From contig CANIBL010000002.1 in NCBI GenBank assembly GCA_947466225.1, positions 1 through 64,000 on the forward strand: DNA of 64,000 nt. The letters are read 5' to 3'. A program made the position numbers and the translations under genes. Below the pieces are notes generated by a model. It was not told the DNA's origin and ran no database searches. It worked only from the letters and a program-made list of their open reading frames with translations. The DNA comes from Deltaproteobacteria bacterium (lineage in GTDB: Bacteria; Bdellovibrionota_B; Oligoflexia; Oligoflexales; Bog-1112). Positions 33,953 to 43,538 of the stretch are shown piece after piece; within the stretch, counting starts at the first letter, position 1, and every line of letters begins with the position of its first letter.

Positions 33953-34666
33953 TTAGCGAACGGTGGTTCCAACGGTTGGATCGGTTATTGCGCGTAGAAC
34001 GCTGCCCTTTTCTCCCAGTTGGAATACCTTAATGGGCATGTTGACATCCATGCACATGGTTATTGCGGTGGCGTCCATCACTTGTAAATTTTTAGAAATT
34101 ACATCTAGATAGGTGAGCTCATCGAACTTGCGTGCATTGACATTTTTCTTCGGATCACAGTCATAGATCCCATCCACCTTCGTGGCTTTGTAAATCATGT
34201 CTGCCCCGACTTCTCGCGCGCGCAAGCTAGCGGCTGTATCGGTGGTGAAAAGCGGGTTGCCGGTGCCCCCAGCAAAAATCACCACCCGTTTTTCCATCAA
34301 GTGCTTGATGGCTTTTCTGCGTATGTAAGGTTCTGCCAATTCTGGCATGTGAATTGCGGTCATCACACGGGTGCGTAGACCACACTTATTTTCAATCACT
34401 TCTTGGAGTGCGAGGCCATTGATACAGGTCGCGAGCATACCCATATAATCGGCAGCTGCGCGATCCATACAAAGAGAACCAACTTGGGAGCCCCGGAATA
34501 TATTTCCGCCTCCAATTACAACCGCAATCTCATATCCAGCATGGTGGACAGAGGCAATTTCCTCTGCGATTCGTTCAATAGAAGCAGGATCGATTCCGTG
34601 GCCAGGAACCCCACCGAGCATTTCTCCTGAGATTTTCAGCATGACACGCTTGGGTAGTGTTGACAC
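33953..34666 (-). CDS. pyrH: UMP kinase
   Basis: 237 residues from a GTG preceded by TGGAG; it phosphorylates UMP to UDP and is allosterically controlled by GTP and UTP. Amino-acid-kinase fold: RVMLKISGEML at the N-terminus, IGGGNIFRG, DRAAADYMGMLAT and FAGGTGNPLFTTDTAASLRA. It sits between tsf and frr as in most bacteria, with 25 bases before frr. Confidence 0.96.
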   Translation of the reverse strand: MSTLPKRVMLKISGEMLGGVPGHGIDPASIERIAEEIASVHHAGYEIAVVIGGGNIFRGSQVGSLCMDRAAADYMGMLATCINGLALQEVIENKCGLRTRVMTAIHMPELAEPYIRRKAIKHLMEKRVVIFAGGTGNPLFTTDTAASLRAREVGADMIYKATKVDGIYDCDPKKNVNARKFDELTYLDVISKNLQVMDATAITMCMDVNMPIKVFQLGEKGSVLRAITDPTVGTTVR

Positions 34667-34706
34667 GATGGGGCTCCATTTGAATAGGTGAAAGGGCAAA
34701 TTCAAC

Positions 34707-35606
34707 TTAGTGTTGAGACATCGATGCGACTTCTTCCGCAAAATTCTGGGCTTTTACTTCAATGCCCTCTCCCAATTGGAAGCGAGCGAATTGTACTGGC
34801 TTCAAACCCAACTTGGTGCTGTCGACATACTCGAGTACGCTTTGCTTGGGTTCTTTAATGAAAGGCTGCTCAATCAAGCAAACTTCCTTGTAGAATTTGC
34901 TCATCTGGCCATCGACGATCTTGTCGACCATGGCTTCTGGTTTGCCTTGCTCCAAGAGCTTCTTGCGGGCCAGCTCTCGCTCTTGATCCAACTCCTTGGT
35001 TACGACATCGGCAGCTTGGAAGTAGCGAGGGGCAGCAGCCGCTACATGCATGGCAAGATCAGCGCCTACAGTATCTGCAGCTGCACTGCGTGCGCCTTGT
35101 AAGCCGACCAATACGCCAATACGCCCGCCCATGTGAATGTAACGCGCAATGAAGCCATCCGCTACTTGCATGGCTTGCAAGCGACGAAGGTTCATGTTCT
35201 CGCCTACCTTCACAATCAGCTCCATCAAGGTTTGCTCGACAGAGGCGCCGCTTGGCATCTTAGCCGTCTTCAATGCTTCGATGCTCTCGATTTTTTCCTC
35301 AAGGGCAACCTGAGCAGCTTCTCGAGCGAAGGTTCGGAAGCTTTCGTTCTTGCCGGCAAAATCGGTCTCGCAGTTAATTTCGAGGACCACAGCACGGGTA
35401 TGATCAGCAGAAAGGGCGATCTCTACGATCCCTTCGGCTGCAACGCGATCTGCTTTTGTTGCGGCGCGGGACATGCCTCTCTCTCGAAGCCACAAAATGG
35501 CTTTTTCCATATCGCCGCTGGACTCAACAAGTGCTTTCTTGCACTCCATCATGCCAACGCCGGTTTTTTCTCGCAATTCTTTTACTTGCGCTGCTGAAAT
35601 GTTCAT
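34707..35606 (-). CDS. tsf: Elongation factor Ts
   Basis: 299 residues. The nucleotide exchange factor of EF-Tu. N-terminal UBA-like domain reads VKELREKTGVGMMECKKALV, and EINCETDFAGKNESFRTFA carries the Thr-Asp-Phe that contacts EF-Tu. Two core subdomains follow as in the E. coli protein. Ribosome site GAAGGAAG upstream; 26 bases after rpsB. Confidence 0.97.
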   Translation of the reverse strand: MNISAAQVKELREKTGVGMMECKKALVESSGDMEKAILWLRERGMSRAATKADRVAAEGIVEIALSADHTRAVVLEINCETDFAGKNESFRTFAREAAQVALEEKIESIEALKTAKMPSGASVEQTLMELIVKVGENMNLRRLQAMQVADGFIARYIHMGGRIGVLVGLQGARSAAADTVGADLAMHVAAAAPRYFQAADVVTKELDQERELARKKLLEQGKPEAMVDKIVDGQMSKFYKEVCLIEQPFIKEPKQSVLEYVDSTKLGLKPVQFARFQLGEGIEVKAQNFAEEVASMSQH

Positions 35607-35632
35607 CGCGGTAGCTTCCTTCTGTCTAGATC

Positions 35633-36463
35633 TTATTCTTTGTTGCTATCTGAATCGGTGCCGACAACTTCAGAGGCTTCCGGGCGCTTTTTCATGACTT
35701 TAACGGAGTGACCGCTTTTGTCAAAAATGGTGCCCTCTTGGGTAGCGCTGAGCTGAGCATCTTCTCTGAACTCGCCTTTGCGTTGGCTGCCGGCAATACA
35801 GGCTTCTGCTACAGAGCGAATGAAAAGGTCAATGGACTTTACGCTGTCATCGTTTCCTGGAATCGGATAGGTGATTCCTTCTGGGTCGGCATTGGTATCC
35901 GCGATGGCAATGATGGGGATTCCCATTTTGCGTGCTTCTTTTACCGCAGTGTGCTCTTTGTGGGCATCAGAGATGAACAAGGCCTTTGGCAACCCGGGCA
36001 TATCCTTGATCCCACCAAGGTTGCGCTCCAGCTTTTCGCGTTCGCGCTCCATGTTCAATACTTCGCGCTTCGTCAGTTTGGCGTAGGTGCCGTCTTCTGA
36101 CATTTTTTCCATTTTCTTCAAGCGTTGGATGCTTCTTTTAATGGTGGGGTAGTTGGTCAAGGTGCCGCCCAACCAGCGGAAATTGATGTAATACATGCCG
36201 CAACGCTTGGCTTCGGTAGCCGTAATGTCGCGTGCTTGGCGCTTGGTGCCGACGAAGAGGACGTGACCGCCGCGAGCGGTGGTTTCTTCAAGAAAATCAC
36301 AGGCTTTCTTGAAGCTCTTTACGGTTTTTTGCAAATCGATGATGTGGATACCATTGCGAGAGCCGAAGATGAATTTGCGCATCTTGGGATTCCAACGGCG
36401 ACACTGGTGACCGTAGTGAACTCCGGCTTCCAACAGCTCTTTCATGTTGACATTTACAGACAT
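35633..36463 (-). CDS. rpsB: Small ribosomal subunit protein S2
   Basis: 276 residues. It binds the 30S neck region. MKELLEAGVHYGHQCRRWNPK and the region MGIPIIAIADTNADPEGITY are highly conserved in S2. A C-terminal acidic/basic tail (about 240-276, MKKRPEASEVVGTDSDSNKE) extends it past E. coli S2 (241 residues). First gene of the operon; its leader (36464-36700) could hold the S2 autoregulatory RNA, but I could not fold it with confidence. Confidence 0.97.
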   Translation of the reverse strand: MSVNVNMKELLEAGVHYGHQCRRWNPKMRKFIFGSRNGIHIIDLQKTVKSFKKACDFLEETTARGGHVLFVGTKRQARDITATEAKRCGMYYINFRWLGGTLTNYPTIKRSIQRLKKMEKMSEDGTYAKLTKREVLNMEREREKLERNLGGIKDMPGLPKALFISDAHKEHTAVKEARKMGIPIIAIADTNADPEGITYPIPGNDDSVKSIDLFIRSVAEACIAGSQRKGEFREDAQLSATQEGTIFDKSGHSVKVMKKRPEASEVVGTDSDSNKE

Positions 36464-36637
36464 TTCTCAATCCTTTCAGGTTGTTCGTCAGTCTTCACCA
36501 TGCTGCCTTTCATAGACAACACACCCTATTGTGAGAAGACTTGTGAAATAGGGAAATTAACCGCGAACAAGATACCGAGAAATACCCAAAGAGGCGAGAA
36601 AAAAATGCGGTACGAGCGCCACCAGACGCAATTCTCG

Positions 36638-36666
36638 TTGACCTCCGCCAGCATTCGGGGTATCTA
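36638..36666 (+). promoter_or_regulatory. Putative promoter for rpmF
   Basis: TTGACC (36638-36643) and TATCTA (36661-36666) are separated by 17 bases and end 47 bases before the rpmF ATG. The -10 match is weak. Confidence 0.35.
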
Positions 36667-36713
36667 CGGAGGTTCCAAGCTAGATTTCAGGTTCCAATGG
36701 AGAGTAACTCAAT

Positions 36714-36941
36714 ATGCCAACCCCTAAGTTCCGGACCTCCGCTTCTAAACGAGATATGCGTCGGTCCCATCATGCGCTAACAGCCCCTGCTCTTTCCCTT
36801 TGCCCTAACTGCAAAGAGGCCAAGCGCCCTCACGTAGTTTGTGGTGGTTGTGGATTCTATGCAGGCCGCCAGGTCATCCAGGTGAAGAACACTGCGACCA
36901 ACTGGGATGGTTCTACACCAGCCAGCGACGACTCCAAGTAG
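36714..36941 (+). CDS. rpmF: Large ribosomal subunit protein L32
   Basis: 75 residues. It begins MPTPKFRTSASKRDMRRSHH, the conserved L32 N-terminus, and carries a zinc ribbon CPNC...CGGC (Cys-x2-Cys twice), so it is the zinc-bound form. It diverges from rpsB. rpmF usually precedes plsX/fab genes, and here fabD follows 77 bases on, though plsX and fabH are absent. Confidence 0.95.
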   Translation: MPTPKFRTSASKRDMRRSHHALTAPALSLCPNCKEAKRPHVVCGGCGFYAGRQVIQVKNTATNWDGSTPASDDSK

Positions 36942-36949
36942 TACTTACT

Positions 36950-36987
36950 CGTCATCCCCACGCGGCCATCGGTCGCTGAGGGTGACG
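36950..36987. repeat. Short REP-like palindrome between rpmF and fabD
   Basis: CGTCATCCCCACGCGGCC and TCGCTGAGGGTGACG form an imperfect hairpin with the CGTCAT/TGACG ends of the REP-like family. Confidence 0.6.
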
Positions 36988-37018
36988 GAAACTTTCCTTT
37001 GCAAGAAGGATCCCGCTC

Positions 37019-37954
37019 ATGGCCCAGTGTCTTGCCATGTTTCCTGGTCAGGGTTCCCAGCGCGTGGGCATGGCCCGCGAGCTGTTGGAGCAATTTCCCT
37101 ATACCCGCGTGTATTTTGAAGAAGCCGAAGACGCCAGCCGCATTCCCATACGAAAATTCTGCCTAGACGGTCCAGACGAAGACCTCGTGCTGACTGCGAA
37201 CCAACAGCCCTGCTTGCTGACCGTAAGCTATGCGATGTGGAAAGTCTTGCAAGAAGAAGCGGGTTTTTCCCCTGAGTGGGTCGCTGGGCATAGCCTCGGT
37301 GAGTACAGTGCTCTGGTAGCCAGCGAACGCTTGGCTTTTGCCCATGGCGTTTTTCTGGTGCGCCAAAGAGGACTCTTTATGCAGGAGGCCGTGCAGCAGG
37401 GAGGCGGTGCCATGCTTGCTGTAATGGGGCCCAATCTGGACTCCCTTCTGCCGGAACTTTGCGAAACCATATCTCGGGTTGCAAAAGCCCCTGTGGAAAT
37501 CGCCAACTACAACAGCCCAGCGCAATGGATTCTCTCCGGGGATAAAGTGGCGGTGGATATGGTGGGGCTGCGATGTAAAGAAGCCAAGCTTCGTCTTGCG
37601 CCCTTGCCTGTGAGTGCCCCATTTCATTCTTCCCTAATGGCGCCGGCTCGGCACAAAATGGAGCCTTTGCTTGCCGCAACGACTCTCGCTGAGGGACAGG
37701 GGCGCATTTTGGCAAATTGCACAGGAAAAGAGGCTAGGCCGTATACGACAGACCTCTTGGCTACCCAGATCGATGGGGCGGTGCTCTGGCAACAGAGCAT
37801 GCAAGCGGCTTTTGACGCCGGTGTGCGACGCTTTGTCGAGGTAGGACCTGGGAAGGTGCTCTCCGGGCTTGCTACAAGATGTGTCGGTGACGCTATCGAG
37901 GTGGTTACTGTGGGGGACAGCCTTTGTGAGGCGGTTCGGGACTTTGTAAAGTAA
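37019..37954 (+). CDS. fabD: Malonyl-CoA:ACP transacylase
   Basis: 311 residues. It transfers malonyl groups to ACP to feed fatty acid synthesis. MFPGQGSQRVGMA at 7-19, GHSLGEYSALV at 90-100 with nucleophile S92, and SAPFHSSLM with the catalytic His at about 200 are the FabD hallmarks. The ribosome site AGAAGGA precedes the ATG. Other fab genes are not in the window, although rpmF is just upstream as in typical rpmF-plsX-fab clusters. Confidence 0.95.
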   Translation: MAQCLAMFPGQGSQRVGMARELLEQFPYTRVYFEEAEDASRIPIRKFCLDGPDEDLVLTANQQPCLLTVSYAMWKVLQEEAGFSPEWVAGHSLGEYSALVASERLAFAHGVFLVRQRGLFMQEAVQQGGGAMLAVMGPNLDSLLPELCETISRVAKAPVEIANYNSPAQWILSGDKVAVDMVGLRCKEAKLRLAPLPVSAPFHSSLMAPARHKMEPLLAATTLAEGQGRILANCTGKEARPYTTDLLATQIDGAVLWQQSMQAAFDAGVRRFVEVGPGKVLSGLATRCVGDAIEVVTVGDSLCEAVRDFVK

Positions 37955-38006
37955 ATCGAGGTGCTGGCCGATAGGGGGGGATATACAAAGTCATAGGGAG
38001 ACGCGT

Positions 38007-39371
38007 GTGTTCCGTTTTGTACTGCTTGGGCTTATCAATTTTAGTCTGATTTCTTGTATGAAAAATGAAGAAACCCCCTGGCATGTGGTAGAGAAAGCCT
38101 CTTTGCGTAGCGAGAGTGCCGTAGGCGATGCGACATTATTCGTGCCCCCACCTGATTCCACCGTGGTTGCACAAACCGCATCTGATTCCACATCCTTTTC
38201 AAGGGACACTGTACAAAGTGATGGGGATGCAGTGACAGTAAAAAAGGATTCCACTCAGATACACGATATAGCTGGCAATCCTGGCACAGATTCAACGCAA
38301 TCCATTCAATTTGTGACTGATGCGAAGGGATCTTCGGTGAGCCCTCCTCCCACTGTAACCAGCTTTTCCTTTGACCCCGTTTCATTGCCAGCGGTTGGAT
38401 CTAAGATCCAACTTCCTGCCTCAGCACGTTTGACGCTGAACGCGGCAATAACGGCAGTAACGGCAGAGTCAGTTTCTATCGCAATCAGTCCTCTTGTCAG
38501 TGGAACTTGTAACCCTCTACCGACGGTGGGTACCATAGGTCTGGACTCAAACGGAACGGCGCTTGTGATTCCTTTATCGGGCGGGAGCTGTGCTGCTGGG
38601 CAGACATTTTCATTGCAAGTCGATTTACCGCCCATTGACCCTTCAGTCGATACGCAATTTATACCAACTTCTGTGCAAAACCCCATTGTGTATTCCGCGT
38701 CATCTTCATTTGTAACCCTATTTCCGACAACGCTCTCGTTTAATGGAGTTTTTAATCCCAATCAAGTAGATCAGTGTATGAGTGCGATGAAAGCAGTAAA
38801 TGCGCAGTGTACAGGTGCTCTGGCTTTATTATCGTTAAATGATGGTGAAGGTAAAGAGTCTGGAGCGAAGGGCTTGCCGACTAGGTACATCAAGTATTAC
38901 AAAGCCATCCAGGATTGGGCCAGTTCGGGCGTAGCTGACCTAGCTGACGAATTTGGTGGCAAGGTGTACCCTAAGACTATAGATACAACTCTCTATAAAC
39001 CCTACCCGATAAATGATCCTCCCATTATCAGTGCGAACACCACCTTGGTGGCGACCAATTATGCTGCCTTATTGAATTTGGGTCTTAATGATACCTCTGT
39101 CGGGCAAATACTAACGAGTGCAGGCATATTTCCTGTGGACGGAAAAGACAGTACGATTCCAATTTATGAAGGGTTTGTGAGTGGGGGCGCAGCAGGTGGA
39201 ACAATTGTTGTCGGTAGCAACAATAATACGGGGAATTGTCGAAATTGGTCGGCGGCTGGCTATGGTGGTGTGTATGCCGTCAGATCGACGGATACAACTT
39301 GGGGGAAAACGGTACATAACTGGTGTACTGATATCAAAACGCCTTATATGCTCTGTCTTTGTTGGCAGTAA
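38007..39371 (+). CDS. Predicted lipoprotein with C-terminal DUF1554/lectin-like domain
   Basis: 454 residues from a GTG with AGGGAG upstream. Lipoprotein signal with lipobox LISC (Cys 17). A Ser/Thr/Asp-rich linker (about 18-105) precedes a beta domain (about 110-230, SVSIAISPLVSGTCNPL). The C-terminal region has GNCRNWSAAGYGGVYAVRST and TVHNWCTDIKTPYMLCLCW, a Cys/Trp pattern like the C-type-lectin/endostatin fold of DUF1554 lipoproteins known from Leptospira and other bacteria. Likely a surface-exposed binding protein. Relation to the other lipoproteins here is not evident. Confidence 0.75.
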   Translation: MFRFVLLGLINFSLISCMKNEETPWHVVEKASLRSESAVGDATLFVPPPDSTVVAQTASDSTSFSRDTVQSDGDAVTVKKDSTQIHDIAGNPGTDSTQSIQFVTDAKGSSVSPPPTVTSFSFDPVSLPAVGSKIQLPASARLTLNAAITAVTAESVSIAISPLVSGTCNPLPTVGTIGLDSNGTALVIPLSGGSCAAGQTFSLQVDLPPIDPSVDTQFIPTSVQNPIVYSASSSFVTLFPTTLSFNGVFNPNQVDQCMSAMKAVNAQCTGALALLSLNDGEGKESGAKGLPTRYIKYYKAIQDWASSGVADLADEFGGKVYPKTIDTTLYKPYPINDPPIISANTTLVATNYAALLNLGLNDTSVGQILTSAGIFPVDGKDSTIPIYEGFVSGGAAGGTIVVGSNNNTGNCRNWSAAGYGGVYAVRSTDTTWGKTVHNWCTDIKTPYMLCLCWQ

Positions 39372-40103
39372 TTACCTGACTTTCTCTGCGCTAATCCCCA
39401 ATTTCCACTCTCCAATCTCCACAGAATCAGTGGCTAGCACCCGATGCAAGCCTTGGATCCGAGCTCCATTCAAGTACGATCCATTGCGAGAGCCTTGGTC
39501 CTCGACAAAGACTTCCCCCCGTTCATTCACCTGTATCAGCAAATGTTTACGGGAGAGGTTCGTATCTTCCGCAAATTGACTGAACCCACATCCTCGTCCC
39601 AGAATGACCTGGGTTTGAGGTAGGAGGAGTACCTCGGGGTTGCGCCCCTTTTTTGTGATTTCCATGCGCAGCTGCCAGGTTTGTTTCGGTTCTTGGCTTT
39701 GTAGCATGCGAAAAATTGCGGTCTTATCTCCACGTCCTCGACCCGTATCTGTGGCTTGAAAGAGTGCGGTGATTTCTCGGGCTTTGGGTTCTGACTCCAG
39801 GCGAAAGACAAAGCGGGTTTGCCCGATGCGTACCTGATCGTCGGCTTGTAGAATTTTCTTTCGAATCTTTTCGTCGTTTACATAGGTGCCGTTGCGACTG
39901 TTCATGTCGTAGAGGATATACGCGTGCTCTACTGTTTGAATCTGGCAATGCGAAGCAGATACTTGCGGGTCGTCCAGGCGTAAATCCCCTTTTTCTCGTC
40001 CAAAAATTACGGACCCAGAGGTGGGGAGCTTAAAGAGTGGGCAGGGGGCCCCAGGCGACAGGAAGTGGATAATACCTCGAAGCAAAGGGGGCGAATCTTT
40101 CAT
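39372..40103 (-). CDS. Protein with two FHA domains
   Basis: 243 residues from the ATG at 40103 (GGAG 11 bases upstream); a GTG 12 codons earlier is possible. FHA domain one (about 38-105) has FGREKGDLRL, SASHCQI and NSRNGTYVND; domain two (about 165-235) has LGRGCGFSQF, LSRKHLLIQV and GSRNGSYLNGA. These carry the Gly-Arg, Ser-x-x-His and Asn-Gly residues that bind phosphothreonine, so it should recognise phosphorylated partners of Ser/Thr kinases. Both domains look intact. No kinase gene is adjacent. It diverges from the DUF1844 gene. Confidence 0.88.
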   Translation of the reverse strand: MKDSPPLLRGIIHFLSPGAPCPLFKLPTSGSVIFGREKGDLRLDDPQVSASHCQIQTVEHAYILYDMNSRNGTYVNDEKIRKKILQADDQVRIGQTRFVFRLESEPKAREITALFQATDTGRGRGDKTAIFRMLQSQEPKQTWQLRMEITKKGRNPEVLLLPQTQVILGRGCGFSQFAEDTNLSRKHLLIQVNERGEVFVEDQGSRNGSYLNGARIQGLHRVLATDSVEIGEWKLGISAEKVR

Positions 40104-40226
40104 AGCGATGTATTCTCCATTGAATCTTGACGGTGGCACTATTATGGTAACGCCGTCTCGGTTGGAAGCAAATGGCTACCGGGCGAGTTGCACCATGTTT
40201 TTATGCATACACCAACGAGGGAACCT

Positions 40227-40502
40227 GTGAATCGCAAGGCAAATACAGAGTGGAGCACCGTGGATTTTGGTGGGTTGATCTTGGGGTTTTCCTCGGCAGC
40301 CCTATACTATATGGGTCATGATGCCATTGAGGGGAAGAAGAACGCAGGGATTAACCTTCCGTTGGCAGAGCAAAATATTGCCATCGTGCAGCTATTGCAA
40401 AAAAAAACAGAGGGAAATCTGACTGTTGAAGAGTCTGATTTGTTGCGGCGGGTATTGGCTGACCTGCAGGAGAAGTACCATGTTCTGACTTCTGGCGCAT
40501 AA
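40227..40502 (+). CDS. DUF1844 family protein
   Basis: 91 residues from a GTG with GAGG upstream; the frame is open to an ATG at 40188 and one at 40203 that lack ribosome sites. The body (FGGLILGFSSAALYYMGHDA and LPLAEQNIAIVQLLQKKTEG) is the pattern of DUF1844, a small helical family common in delta-proteobacteria and related phyla, function unknown. It ends 59 bases before the tandem repeat upstream of clpB. Confidence 0.8.
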   Translation: MNRKANTEWSTVDFGGLILGFSSAALYYMGHDAIEGKKNAGINLPLAEQNIAIVQLLQKKTEGNLTVEESDLLRRVLADLQEKYHVLTSGA

Positions 40503-40560
40503 CTTCGCTTTTCTGCTTCATTTTCTCTGATTTTTTCCGATCCATCCTTTGTGCGAGGGA

Positions 40561-40744
40561 GATGCCCGTACGGCCTTCGGCCTGGGCATGACGAGTGGGT
40601 TGCGTGGGGGATGCCCGTACGGCCCCTTCGGCCTGGGCATGACGAGTGGGTTGCGTGGGAGATGCCCGTACGGCCTTCGGCCTGGGCATGGCGAGTGGTT
40701 GCGTGGGAGATGCCCGACGGCCTTTTCAGCCTGGGCATGACGCG
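40561..40744. repeat. Tandem cluster of four REP-like hairpins upstream of clpB
   Basis: Units start at 40561, 40610, 40661 and 40709 (48-51 bp apart), each GATGCCCGTACGGCC..GGCCTGGGCATGACG. Each unit is only hairpin one of the longer REP-like element, in reverse orientation to 12130-12460. Spacer sequence GAGTGGGTTGCGTGGG is nearly the same between units, which rules out a CRISPR array. The last unit ends about 20 bases before the clpB start. Confidence 0.88.
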
Positions 40745-40765
40745 TGTAACACAAAGGAGGGGGCG

Positions 40766-43357
40766 GTGGACGTCTCTCGATACAGTTTTCCTTGCCAAAA
40801 AGCCCTTCATCAGGGACTACAGTTCGCGCGGAGTTACGGGCATCAGCATCTCGAGGTAGAGCATATTGCCTTGGCATTGCTGCGAAGTGAAACCCTAGAT
40901 GGAGTCTCGGCTCACGCTGCAGAGTCTTTGCAGCTCGCGGTAGAAAAACAATTGGAAAAACTCCCCAAATACTTCGGGGAAGTTAAAGTAGACTTTGGTC
41001 CCCAGCTGGATGTGGCCTTGGATGCGGCTGAGCGTGAGCAAGGGGAGGAGCCGGTTTCTGTAGCCCTGTTGTGGAAGAGCTTGCTAGCCAACTGTGAGCT
41101 CATGCAACGCCTATTGCCCAAGCTTGCTGGGGAAGAAGCCAAAAAGAAGGATAAGGAAGGAGGAGCTGCGCCAGCTCGAGGCAAATCTCCGGTGGATACG
41201 AGCTTTGCTCTTCCAGAGAAGTTGGAAAAAGTGTTGCAAAAATACACCATCGATCTTACCGCACTCGCAGAGCGTAATGAGCTGGACCCTGTAATCGGTC
41301 GAGACAATGAGACCCGGCGTGTGATGGAAATTTTGGGTCGCAAAAAGAAGAACAATCCGGTGCTGATCGGACAAGCGGGGGTAGGGAAAACCGCAGTGGT
41401 GGAATGCCTAGCGCAGCGTATCATCAGCGGTGCTGTGCCAGAGAGCATGCGAGGTAAGCGTGTGTTGTCCCTGGATCTCGGGGGCATGGTGGCTGGAGCC
41501 AAGTTTCGAGGGGAGTTTGAGGAGCGCATGGGGCAGCTCATGCAAGCGATTCAAGCCTGTAGTGGCAATATCATTCTTTTTATCGATGAGCTGCATACCA
41601 TCGTGGGGGCAGGTCGTGCCGAGGGCTCTGCAGATGCAGCCAACTTACTTAAGCCAGCGCTCGCGAGAGGGGAGTTGCATTGTTTGGGAGCTACGACTTT
41701 TGATGAATATCGCAAGTACATCGAGAAAGATCCAGCTCTCGAGCGTCGTTTTCAAGCGGTGGTGGTAGAGGAACCCTCTCGTGACAATGCAGTTTCGATT
41801 TTACGGGGACTGAAATCTCACTACCAGATTTTCCATGGGGTCCAAGTGCACGATGATGCACTGGTGAGTGCGGTGGATCTTTCGATACGGTTTCTCTCCG
41901 ATCGTCGGTTACCGGACAAAGCCATCGATTTGCTCGATGAAGCGTGCAGTCGCGTGCGCATGCAAATCGATAGCGTGCCCACCGTTATGGATCAGTTGCA
42001 AAGCCAAATTACCCAGTTGCAAATTGAGCGCAAAACCGTGGTGGAAGATCCCACGGCCAAAGCGGCCTTGGGGAAAATCGAAGGCAAATTGGAGCGAGCC
42101 CAGCAGGAGCTTCAAGGAATTGAGAAGATTTGGCGTGATCACCAGCTCTTACTCGAAGAGATGCGCAAAAAGGAAAAAACGAAGCAAGAGCAAGACATCT
42201 TATTTGAAACTAGCAAAGGCCAAGGGAACTTTGACTTAGCGGCTCGCTTGCAGAACGAAGAAATGCCGAAGCTGGAAAAAGAGCTAGAAACAATCCGGAT
42301 CCAGTTGCTCGAAATGCAAAAGAAACAAGCGTGGTTGCGTCAAGTGGTGGGCAGTATCGAAATTGCGGATGTGATCTCGGCTTGGTCTTCGATCCCAATC
42401 CAAAAAGTGTTGAAGGAAGAAGGTAAATCCATCTTGGGGATGGAGGATCGGTTGGCGCAACGGGTTTTTGGGCAAAAGGATGCCATCCTTCGCGTGACCA
42501 AAGCGCTTAAACGTACCAAGGTAGGGATTCAAGATCCCAATCGTCCGTTGGGGGTCTTTTTGTTTGTCGGGCCTACCGGAGTTGGGAAAACCGAGATGGT
42601 AAAAGCGTTGGCAGAAGAGATGTTTGATAATGAGAAACGCATGGTCCGCCTTGATATGTCGGAGTTTATGGAGCAGCACAGTGTGGCGCGGCTCATCGGG
42701 TCTCCGCCTGGGTATGCAGGCTCGGAGGAGGGGGGTGAGCTTACAGAGGCGGTGCGACGCACGCCGTATACCGTGGTGCTTTTTGATGAAATTGAGAAAG
42801 CGCATCCCAAAGTGCTCGATATTTTGCTCCAGGTCTTTGAGGATGGCCGGTTGACGGATTCCAAGGGACACCTGGTGGACTTTCGCAATGTGATGATCAT
42901 CATGACATCGAATCTGCTGGTACAGTCTGACTTATTCGCGCGCAAGCAGCTAGACGAGGAAACCGTGCGCAATGAATTGGCAAAAATTTTGCGGCCTGAG
43001 TTTGTGGGGCGTATCGATGAGGTGGTGGTCTTCCATAAACTGGGCCGTCTGCATGTCCAAAACTTGCTCGAAAAACTCCTTCGCCAACTCAATTCGCGTC
43101 TAGCAGATCGCCAACTTCGCATCGTGCTCGGCGGTGCTCTGCAAGAAAAATTGATTCAAGAGGGGATGCACAGCGAATTCGGAGGGCGAACGCTGCGGCG
43201 AGCCTTTCAGCGCGGCATCATCGATCCGGTTTCCCAGTGGGTGCTGCAGTTTGAGGAGCAAAGTTCAGGGGTTTGGCGCATGGAGTGGGGGAGTGATGGG
43301 AAAATTCACTGGGAGTTGGATTATACGCCAGATCGATATCTACCCGCAGCATCATGA
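40766..43357 (+). CDS. clpB: ATP-dependent disaggregase ClpB
   Basis: 863 residues (E. coli ClpB has 857). The start is a GTG six bases after AAAGGAGGG; the frame stays open upstream through the tandem repeat, but that part is not protein-like. Order: N-terminal Clp-N domain (about 5-125), Lys/Glu-rich linker, AAA+ domain one with Walker A GQAGVGKT at 202-209, a coiled-coil middle domain (about 400-520) that separates ClpB from ClpA, and AAA+ domain two with [19 protein letters not shown]. With DnaK it rescues aggregated proteins. The middle domain [17 protein letters not shown] is slightly unusual in sequence. Confidence 0.95.
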   Translation: MDVSRYSFPCQKALHQGLQFARSYGHQHLEVEHIALALLRSETLDGVSAHAAESLQLAVEKQLEKLPKYFGEVKVDFGPQLDVALDAAEREQGEEPVSVALLWKSLLANCELMQRLLPKLAGEEAKKKDKEGGAAPARGKSPVDTSFALPEKLEKVLQKYTIDLTALAERNELDPVIGRDNETRRVMEILGRKKKNNPVLIGQAGVGKTAVVECLAQRIISGAVPESMRGKRVLSLDLGGMVAGAKFRGEFEERMGQLMQAIQACSGNIILFIDELHTIVGAGRAEGSADAANLLKPALARGELHCLGATTFDEYRKYIEKDPALERRFQAVVVEEPSRDNAVSILRGLKSHYQIFHGVQVHDDALVSAVDLSIRFLSDRRLPDKAIDLLDEACSRVRMQIDSVPTVMDQLQSQITQLQIERKTVVEDPTAKAALGKIEGKLERAQQELQGIEKIWRDHQLLLEEMRKKEKTKQEQDILFETSKGQGNFDLAARLQNEEMPKLEKELETIRIQLLEMQKKQAWLRQVVGSIEIADVISAWSSIPIQKVLKEEGKSILGMEDRLAQRVFGQKDAILRVTKALKRTKVGIQDPNRPLGVFLFVGPTGVGKTEMVKALAEEMFDNEKRMVRLDMSEFMEQHSVARLIGSPPGYAGSEEGGELTEAVRRTPYTVVLFDEIEKAHPKVLDILLQVFEDGRLTDSKGHLVDFRNVMIIMTSNLLVQSDLFARKQLDEETVRNELAKILRPEFVGRIDEVVVFHKLGRLHVQNLLEKLLRQLNSRLADRQLRIVLGGALQEKLIQEGMHSEFGGRTLRRAFQRGIIDPVSQWVLQFEEQSSGVWRMEWGSDGKIHWELDYTPDRYLPAAS

Positions 43358-43362
43358 AAAGC

Positions 43363-43391
43363 TTGACATCTTTCCTTCGGCATAATAATCA
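43363..43391 (+). promoter_or_regulatory. Putative promoter for tRNA-Gln
   Basis: TTGACA (43363-43368) precedes TAATCA (43386-43391) by 17 bases, and the tRNA starts 26 bases on. The -35 is perfect and the -10 is weak. Confidence 0.4.
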
Positions 43392-43416
43392 AGCGGATAC
43401 TTCACTTCTGTCTCGT

Positions 43417-43492
43417 TGGGGCGTCGTCAAGTGGCTAAGACACTGGATTTTGATTCCAGTATTCGCAGGTTCGAGTCCTGCCGCCCCAGCCA
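43417..43492 (+). tRNA. tRNA-Gln (anticodon TTG)
   Basis: 76 nt with acceptor stem TGGGGCG/CGCCCCA. The anticodon stem CTGGA/TCCAG holds loop TTTTGAT with anticodon TTG. The T arm has GGTTCGAGTCC, and CCA is encoded (43490-43492). Confidence 0.97.
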
Positions 43493-43538
43493 CACACTTT
43501 CCCGCTAAAATTCCCAACCGACTCACAGGTTATCCCAT

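Noticed and set aside
40561-40744. Possible CRISPR array upstream of clpB
   Set aside because: The sequence between the hairpins is nearly the same in each unit, so there are no true spacers, and no cas genes are near.
40646-40765. N-terminal extension of ClpB through the tandem repeat
   Set aside because: The GTG at 40766 has a strong ribosome site and matches the ClpB N-terminus; the extension is repeat-derived.
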